Assembly (NCBI GenBank): GCA_002633025.1
Contig: NMRB01000518.1
Coordinates: 129,884-193,883 of the forward strand
Length of the DNA stretch: 64,000 bases
Direction of reading: 5' to 3'
Origin: Notospermus geniculatus
Taxonomy: Eukaryota > Nemertea > Pilidiophora > Heteronemertea > Lineidae
Part shown: one piece after another, positions 57,185 to 64,000 of the stretch
Numbering within the stretch: position 1 is the first letter of the stretch
Layout of the letters: the number at the start of each line of letters is the position of its first letter
Program-made: the position numbers and the translations under genes
The notes under the pieces: model-generated
The model's input: only the letters and a program-made list of their open reading frames with translations
Told to the model about the DNA's origin: nothing
The model's database searches: none

Positions 57185-57302
57185 TTCCATAGAAGTATAC
57201 CGCATACGAAAACGCCGGAACAATGGCTTCACGGTTGTGAATCCATGTGACAAGCCTTTGTTAACCGGCGTTTTCATATACCATATACTTGTACTTTTAT
57301 AT
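57185..57302. mobile_element. Hairpin MITE of the 12.6-kb family, copy 2
   Basis: Orthologue of 40637-40758. This version retains AGAAGTATACCGCATACG but has lost three bases around the core (GCCGGAACAATGGC). Confidence 0.75.
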
Positions 57303-59286
57303 ACAAGAAGCCCAAGTTGAGTCTTCTTAGATCGTATTTTCTATCAAACTGACCTTTGCCATCAGGTTACAGGAATTCACATGGGTCTGAGGTCTTGTTC
57401 TTAGTGCACCCTGCAATTGATGGAAATGTGTGGTCTATAATAGTTTTTCTCACTTATTGCAGGAAAAGGCCAGCCATAAAGAGTATTATTCAGTAAGTTC
57501 AATTTACTTTCTTTTATCTCAAAATAATTTGAATGCCTGGCAAGAGAAACACCAAGAGATGAAGTTATTTTAAAGAAATTTACTGCTTTTTCATAGAGGT
57601 CTTCCTTACTGCCTCTGAGCAGGGATTCCCTGTAAATACATATTGTGATCAAATGCTCAGTGCATTGAAATTTCTCCTTACAGCCAGAGATCACCAGCTG
57701 TTGTTTCTATTTTACCATCACCAAAAGAGGAGGCTAATTGGTTGTTTCGCCGAACTGGAGCTCTCTCTCCAACGTAAGTTGATTCTGACGTGACCTTTTT
57801 GCCATTAACACCTCCTGGTCATGCTGATGGAGACATCGGGAGTTCACGTGCCTGGGTGCAGGGAGATCTTTTCATGTGATCAGCTTTATGAACTCTAGAT
57901 TCTTTTACAGAGCTCTTGCAAATATCAACCGAGAAGAACTGACTGAAGAGAGCTTGAATGAAAACAAAGAGGGATTACTGAGAATCGATATCAAATCATT
58001 CAAGTGAGTAGACTGAACAGTTCTGAAAGCTTGAAAATCTGAACCAGTAATGAGTAGGGTTCCAGATCTGTCTTGACTTTTTTCTGGCACATGAAACTTT
58101 ATCAGTCCTGTTTGTGTAGTTTTTCAACCCATGGACGTATTTTATCTCTCAGGGCCGGCATAATTGGCGAACCACTCAGTCAGTTCAACAAGATGACCTT
58201 GACACCATTCGGAGCAGAGAATGAGGAAGGGGAGGATGAAGAGAACAATGGAGAGAGGAGGGGGTAAGGAATAAATAGAACTTTATAGAGTTATAGTGGT
58301 CTGCATTGTAATTCTTTTTCATCTACAACAGCAACATTGAAGTATCTCGCCCACTTGGAAACACTGAACAAACACTGAACAACCTGCAGTTTCACCCATG
58401 TAAAGTCCGGCAACATCTATGTGCGATCCAATAGAATGCGGAAGTCAGGAAATGAGACAGGAATTTGCAGTTTTCAATTATGCATTCGACCTGTATAACC
58501 AGTGACGATCCGTTGCACACTATTGGGGACCACTAAAGTCTGTTTGTATAGTCTGATCGTGTTGTCGATCGGTTATTCAAGAGTTGCGTGTGATTAAAGA
58601 TAATGTATCACGACTTCATTGTTTACATTCAATGTTTGTAAACATCATGTTATTTGGACTTTTGGGGACATGCCAACCCACCAAACTGAATAATTTTGGT
58701 GTCAAAATTTTTTTTAGACGGGCACGCCACCGACAAATTACTCATAAGACAATAAAACACTGGACATAAACAAACAAAATGTAAATAAACAATGATTTTC
58801 GTGGCCCCCGAAAATACCCGTGATACATTATCTTTAAAGATCCGTGGAAAATCCAACTATTGCCTAACTTCCGTATTCCATTATTGGGTCGCACAATCTT
58901 TGTGGAAGATCTTCCTCAACATTGCATCTTTGTGGCCGTAAACATTGACACTATCTCTCTGTTGCTGTACTTGCTAAGTGCTCATATTGTTACAGGTCAG
59001 GCGTAACACGATCACCGGATATGAGTCGGCAACCCACCGCATTGTCTCATGCCACAACCGAGGGATTCACGGACGAAGACGATGAATAATACTTATTGTG
59101 TTAACATATGTTTAGGATGGTAATTACGCAATACACTAACTCAAAAAAGAAAGTTTCTTTATTGTTTGAAGACACTGCTACATGATGGAATGACCGCAGT
59201 CACATAGTGCACCTTTCTAGTTGTTTCATGGTGGTCTGAAGTGTCTCTAGGGCCTACATCATGAGATTTATAAACTAGAATACAAG

Positions 59287-60392
59287 CAAATGTGACCGTC
59301 TGTGGGAAAACCCGGTCAAAGTCGCTGAACACCACATGGTTAATAGGTTACGTTGAGAGTGATGTCATCACAATAAAAAAACACCGGTCTGTTGGTGGCA
59401 AATAAAGCCTTTAATCGATTGTGCAACAAAGATCAGGTATGGTCAAGGCCTAGGTCACTCCCCAGCGACTTTGGCTGGACGCAATGGTTCCTGGGCTCGC
59501 CGCCAGGCGAAAAATGGCGTAGCCAGCGAATTACTTTGTCGAACCAGCGAGTAGAATGCCTCATAGAGGATTTTTCAGGAATATGCATTTTTGTCGCCTA
59601 TTGCGTGAACACGCCGCATTAGTTGTGCTTAGCGGTACTGTTTCCACGAAAGATATCCGTAGTAAGTAATCATATATGAATGGATACAATATCGCCGAAA
59701 ATAACACGAAAATTCGGGATTTTGTGGCGGTCGTCTGCTTTCTGCTTATAGGCCAAGCCGAAGTCGAATGTTCGCTTCACTGTCTATCACCCCGTGCAGA
59801 TAAGAAATAACGCCTGTTAACAGCGTAATCGGCCATTGAATCAGCATAAGCCATTGTCAGAAATGCCACAATGTGGCTTAGTAACAGAGTTCTTTGTCTG
59901 CTTTGCCTTATTTATGCATACATGTAGTTCTCTATATCCTACCGCCAGTTCAGCATGTCGTTCGTCGTTCACGTGCTTTTGTGACAAGTGCTACCAGTTG
60001 GGAATAAGTGAATGTTTCTTTTTGGCCCTGTGAATGACTTGGATTATAGCCGACAGATACTTTTTTCGTTGACGGGATTTCAGTGCTGCTGTGGAATTTT
60101 CCCATACATCCTAATCCATAATCCACAGCTACGCAGGCTGCCGTAGGTAGCCTAGCGGTAGCCATTTATTTCGGATGGAGGGATGCATCCCTCTGTTCCG
60201 AAACAAACGTTCTTTGATAATTCTTTCAGCTGGCACTCTTCTACATTCCGGATCCACATTTCAGCTGGAGAAGGGGGATCATGTGGGCCTAAACCTGCAT
60301 CTCCACTCCAGAATTCTCAACTCCTAAGAGTACGTTTTCCCCCTTGCATCGCTCGCCCAGAAAGCTCTGGGTTTTCTGATAGACTGTCACAA
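59287..60392. mobile_element. 1.1-kb non-autonomous element in 3' UTR, copy 2 only
   Basis: Inserted between ATACAAGC and ACCCATATCA, which are adjacent in copy 1 (about 43330). The ends are related inverted repeats (AAATGTGACCGTCTG at the left; the right end complement is ATTTGTGACAGTCTATC). Internal 59475-60360 matches 12765-13640 inverted, here without the 131-bp MITE. No transposase frame was found. Confidence 0.75.
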
Positions 60393-61162
60393 ATATGCAC
60401 CCATATCATTGTGATCATGAAAAATCCCATCCATTTTATCTCTCTTTTATTTTCCGTCCTTTGTACAGATACATGTATACACAAGTTCAAGATTTTCTAA
60501 AGAATCTGTGATAGGAAAAATTCATTTTATACATGTAAATTGTTTCTTCACTATCTATCATACTGCTAATAGCAGATGATACCATTACGGTATCATCCTT
60601 TTGAAGTGTAAATAAAGAAAGTCTTGACAAATCATTGCATTCAATTTGTTATCCATAAGGTACCAGTAATTACATGCAGTCACTTTAAAACTGGCAGGGA
60701 CCGTGGTTCTGTTCCATTTCCACAAAGTCGTTTTAATCCTTGAAACATGCACCCAATGTTTACCGTAAATACCCTTTCCATAGCAGACGTACCAAGTCGA
60801 CTGATTTAACCGCAATCGGCATACATCCTGCAGTTCTAAAAGGATTTTTCGGCATGGCAGAATGTCTATGAAACTGGCTTGCTGGCTTGTAGCAGTGGGC
60901 AACTGGGTCCAAACTCTGCGTTTGTTGTTCCTGAGGAACTGTAAAATGCATGAAGCCACTCCCAAGGGCATTTACCGTACACTCTTTCGCAGTGGTCATA
61001 AGGGACACTGAAGTCTACACTGAGCATAAGTTTTAGCTATCGGTATATTGAACCAGGAAACATGGGGGACCAGAGTGCAAGCAAGCCAAGCCTCTGGGCA
61101 GCTTTTGAATTATGAACGACGAATTACCAAGTTTCTTGAGGATTTTAATTACTGTGAATTAA

Positions 61163-61889
61163 AGGGGAACTGACCACTTTGCCAGCCAAACTGGGCTACC
61201 TACACCTCAAAATGCCTTTTGATATCACTTCAGGACTCACAACAGTTTGATTTGAAAATTTCCAGCCATTTTCGAAGTAAACACCAAAATGTAATTTTCG
61301 AATTCAAATTTCCCGCTCAATTAGTGATGTCATTCAGAGAACCATTACAATATAGTGACCATTGCAAAATGTGCTATACCTGTATCTAAGACAGCTGGAC
61401 AGAATATATTTCTATGTCAACCACGTTGCCTCGGTTGAAAATCAATTAGCTAGCCATGTGGGGATCTTTACACCTGAAATTCAGGTGAAAATTCAGAAAT
61501 AATTGAAAATACCATATTTAGAGATTTCGATATCTTAGTCAATCTCGACAGTTTGTTGAATAATAATACCCTTCCTGAGGCAGTTAGTGTTTACTTTGGA
61601 CTTTTCCTCCTAAATCAACACTTTGAGTCAGAAAGTGCGCTTGACAGGCTCTCCCGGATAAAGATTTGGTACATTTCACAATGGATGACTATAGAAATGG
61701 TTCTAGGTATGACATCACTAACTTACTGAGCGGGAAATAATCAAATTTGAATTCTGAGAAATACATTTTTGTGTGTAGTTTGAAAATGAGCTGAGATTTT
61801 TTCACCAAATTTTTGTCAGTCATAGAGTGGTCTCAAACCCATTTGGAACAGCCAAAATAGTCATTATATTTGAAGGGGTCCATTCCTCT
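61163..61889. mobile_element. TTAA-flanked element (piggyBac-type target), copy 2 only
   Basis: A 727-bp insertion with AGGGGAACTGACC at the left and GGTCCATTCCTCT at the right, flanked by TTAA (61159-61162, 61890-61893). Copy 1 has one TTAA at 44349-44352 (GAATTAAGTGC). No coding capacity. Confidence 0.88.
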
Positions 61890-62022
61890 TTAAGTGCAAC
61901 CAATGTATATCTGGTACGATTAAGATTTTAACAATGATGATGATGGAAAGGTGTTCACCTGCATTGTGGATTAGAATTCATTCATTTCATACTTCATATG
62001 AAAGCAGCATATTTCGAAGCTG

Positions 62023-62608
62023 CATGGTTCAGAATACATGTACACAGAATATGTTACAATTATCTGAAGGAATATCCAACATAGTGTTTCAAGGAAAGCA
62101 ATCTTTCTCCCTATAATGTATGCCATTTGGAGAAATACATCCACAAGTTCAGGATAATACTCTATGGAAGTCAAACATTGTCAAAGCGCCTTCAATTTAG
62201 AACAAATGGCCAACATGATCTTCACCCCTTCCCTTGTTCATGGACACCTGTGTCCACTCTCTCAGCTACCTACACAGGATTGTCTGCCAAGTCAGATTCA
62301 AAGAAATTAAAGTCAAACATTGTCATTCTGACCTTGCAACTGAAGATCAGGCAGGACGCAACACATTTTCTTGATCAGGACCTGAAATAATCAAAAAGAT
62401 TTATTCCTAAGAAGACAAACTCTGTCTTTTAAGTGTTCTTTTTGCAGTACCCAATCAAACCATGTACTGTCCATTCCAGGTAGAACAGACTTTGTCCAAG
62501 ACATTCAGCTCTCCTATCTCTTACGACGCCACTGCCCTGCCTTTCACAAAAGTATATGTACCATACTCATCACAAAGTGAATTAATTAGCAGGCATCTCT
62601 GAAGTGTC
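62023..62608. other. Unique sequence between the repeat and EIF1AD
   Basis: It is probably mostly the EIF1AD 3' untranslated region. The minus strand has AATAAA at 62405-62400, about 205 bases after the stop. A plus-strand frame at 62127-62390 has no recognisable features. Confidence 0.4.
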
Positions 62609-63459
62609 TCAGTTTTTTACATCACTGCCGTTAGTTGCTTGATCTTCCACATTCTCCGCCTCCTCATCTTCCTCCGATTCCTCGCTACTTTCTTCATAAT
62701 AAACATTTCTCCGGTTGGCATTCATCACAATGTCATCATCCCCGTAGTCCGAATCATCACTGGGTGGTAACATGTCATCAGGAATCATCTGATTGGCAGC
62801 TGTCTCTTTTTCATGATCAAATTCTTTTGGCCTACAATCATAGGATTTTATTCACAATAACATTCAAAACCACATCTGCATTCCAATACATCTACACCGA
62901 GTCTAATAAGAAAATGTAAAAAAATTCAGTTTTCGAGCAGATTTTCACCAAATTTAGAAAAATCATCACATTCAGAGAACTCCACAAGTCACCACTAAGA
63001 CTGCAGGAAATTTGTGCATATTGGGTCCATTCTTTATTGTCATCTACAAGTTGTGAATCATTGGTTGTGAATATCAGTGTGCTGACTGAAAGATAACTGA
63101 AGTTATACTGACCAAAGTCCCTCAGACTTGATGTACTTGATCTGATCTTTATAAAGTATGGTCACAATCTCGCCTTTTACTTTGTCTCCCTCTTCAATGG
63201 GGTCAACCAATACAAAGTCACCTGAAACAAACAGTTGAGAAGTTTTCACCAATCCGATAAAAAATAGAAATGGTTTCAGTTTCTACTTTTTGACAAATTT
63301 CCTTTTCTTCAAAAATATGGATAGCTAACTGTAGAAACTGCCTGTCTCACCTCTTTTTATCCAAACATTTTTTCTGAATTTGGTTGGCATACTGATGAGA
63401 TACTTCTCCCCGGTGTTGGTTTTAACTTCATGCAGGTTATTCCCTCGACCTCCAACCAC
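62609..63459 (-). CDS. EIF1AD: EIF1AD, 3' three exons (5' end beyond the window)
   Basis: Minus-strand exons 63459-63351, 63221-63113 and 62831-62609 join with phases 1 and 2 to a TGA. The first two encode the eIF1A-type OB fold: GNNLHEVKTNTGEKYLISMP, then TKFRKNVWIKRGDFVLVDPI, then EEGDKVKGEIVTILYKDQI and EGLWPKEF. The last exon is an acidic tail (PSDDSDYGDDD, EESSEESEEDEE), as in vertebrate EIF1AD. The product is a nuclear RNA-binding protein related to translation factor eIF1A, proposed to act in stress responses; the cellular role is known only loosely. The basic N-terminal exon (KRKHV-type) is not in the remaining 540 bases, so the gene runs off the right edge. Family assignment is firm. 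Confidence 0.93.
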
Positions 63460-64000
63460 CTGCAATGCAAAACATTTAGGCCCACTGAATATACTTGCGG
63501 CTTTTGGTTAACAAACACAGTGTTCTCCACACCAGTTAAAAAAAGGGCGGCCTGCCCCTCTTAAACATACCAACGGCAAAATCTGCCCATATCTTAAAAA
63601 CGGCCCACCCCTCTTTAAAAATTTGTCCGCCCTTTGGCTCAAATGTGCATCTCAGATGCTAAGAAAACGCATCTCAGAGCACCTAAAATCCAAATTTCGC
63701 TGGGGGAAGGCCCCCAGAAGGCACCTCGCGCGGTGCCTTTAGCACCACGCCCACCGCCGCGGAACGACTTTACAATCCCTGGTCCATCGATTGACGGAAT
63801 AAAGCCGCATTGTTACGATTGTACAATATATAGGCCTAGGCCCTAGGATTTCCACGTGTGCCACTTCTGACCAGCGATTCTAAACAAGTTCTACCCGTTG
63901 TAGGCCTAGGCATGGTTGGTTAATAGGCCTTATCGCACCTAGCACATGGCTAATCAGCATAAAATCAGCGAAGCGGAAAGGGCCCGAACATCAGCGCCCC
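63460..64000. other. EIF1AD intron or edge sequence
   Basis: It is presumably intronic to EIF1AD. 63520-63660 holds a degenerate repeat (AAAAAGGGCGGCCTGCCCCT, GGCCCACCCCTCTTTAAAA). No exon was recognised. Confidence 0.4.

Larger units (their letters stand above)
51582..59089 (+). pseudogene. PPP1R36: PPP1R36-like, copy 2, disrupted
   Basis: It corresponds to exons 2-15 of copy 1: 51582-51646, 51833-52064, 52238-52400, 52715-52855, 53230-53355, 53630-53685, 54911-54958, exon 9 split (55115-55133 and 55867-55944), 57088-57172, 57463-57492, 57684-57773, 57911-58003, 58153-58263 and 58996-59089. Three lesions are visible: no exon 1, two extra bases (CA near 51915) in exon 3 that shift the frame to a TAG near 51947, and a 733-bp element in exon 9. 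All other exons keep length, phase and splice sites. The damage is therefore recent, or one lesion is a base-calling error. In an allelic reading this would be a null haplotype. Confidence 0.75.
44975..62022. repeat. Large direct repeat, copy 2 (17.0 kb)
   Basis: Counterpart of 28790-44480. It is longer because of copy-2-specific insertions at 45068-45598, 55134-55866, 59287-60392 and 61163-61889. It lacks the copy-1 block 34472-35573 and is replaced by unrelated sequence at 50772-51262. Confidence 0.95.

Overview
This is a piece of an animal genome, most likely a marine invertebrate deuterostome (echinoderm, hemichordate or cephalochordate; I cannot choose between them). The genes are split by GT/AG introns of a few hundred bases to several kb. 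Intergenic DNA and introns are crowded with short palindromic non-autonomous DNA transposons, tRNA-derived SINE fragments, AGGTCA-rich minisatellites and ACATGTA/AGGCCTA-rich sequence. There is one 240-base N gap (11623-11862), plus isolated n characters at 5882, 36803, 50451 and 51262 that suggest imperfect joins.

Layout. (1) 2484-3686, minus: an intronless class A GPCR lacking several family hallmarks. (2) 14617 down to about 7635, minus: a four-exon gene I assembled by splice phase. It encodes a 15-residue leader and a death-effector-like domain; its 5.5-kb intron is full of mobile elements. (3) 16-25 kb: no convincing gene, but a 1.15-kb inverted repeat (18048-19202 / 22357-23510) around a second, nested foldback with tRNA-like pieces. 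(4) 27353-32100, plus: a gene ending in a death domain, six exons visible, all internal introns phase 1. (5) 34518-43136, plus: a complete 15-exon gene (492 aa) that I assign to PPP1R36. (6) From about 28.8 kb the 3' part of gene 4 and all of gene 5 are present twice (28.8-44.48 kb and 44.97-62.02 kb). The second death-domain copy has intact visible exons but lacks the first two. The second PPP1R36 copy lacks exon 1, has a 2-base frameshifting insertion and a 733-bp element inside a coding exon. (7) 63459-62609, minus: the 3' three exons of EIF1AD, running off the right edge.

The two 16-17 kb copies differ mainly by clean element insertions whose empty site is visible in the other copy. This allows exact definition of target-site duplications and elements (TTAA, TAA, CCA and 6-bp types). 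The same pattern is expected if two divergent alleles were laid end to end by the assembler. True duplication and false duplication are therefore both live explanations, and this is the first thing to settle.

Biologically, the two death-fold genes (death-effector-like and death-domain) are adaptor-type molecules of apoptosis and innate signalling. PPP1R36 and EIF1AD are conserved housekeeping or cilia/testis-associated neighbours with no evident functional link to them.
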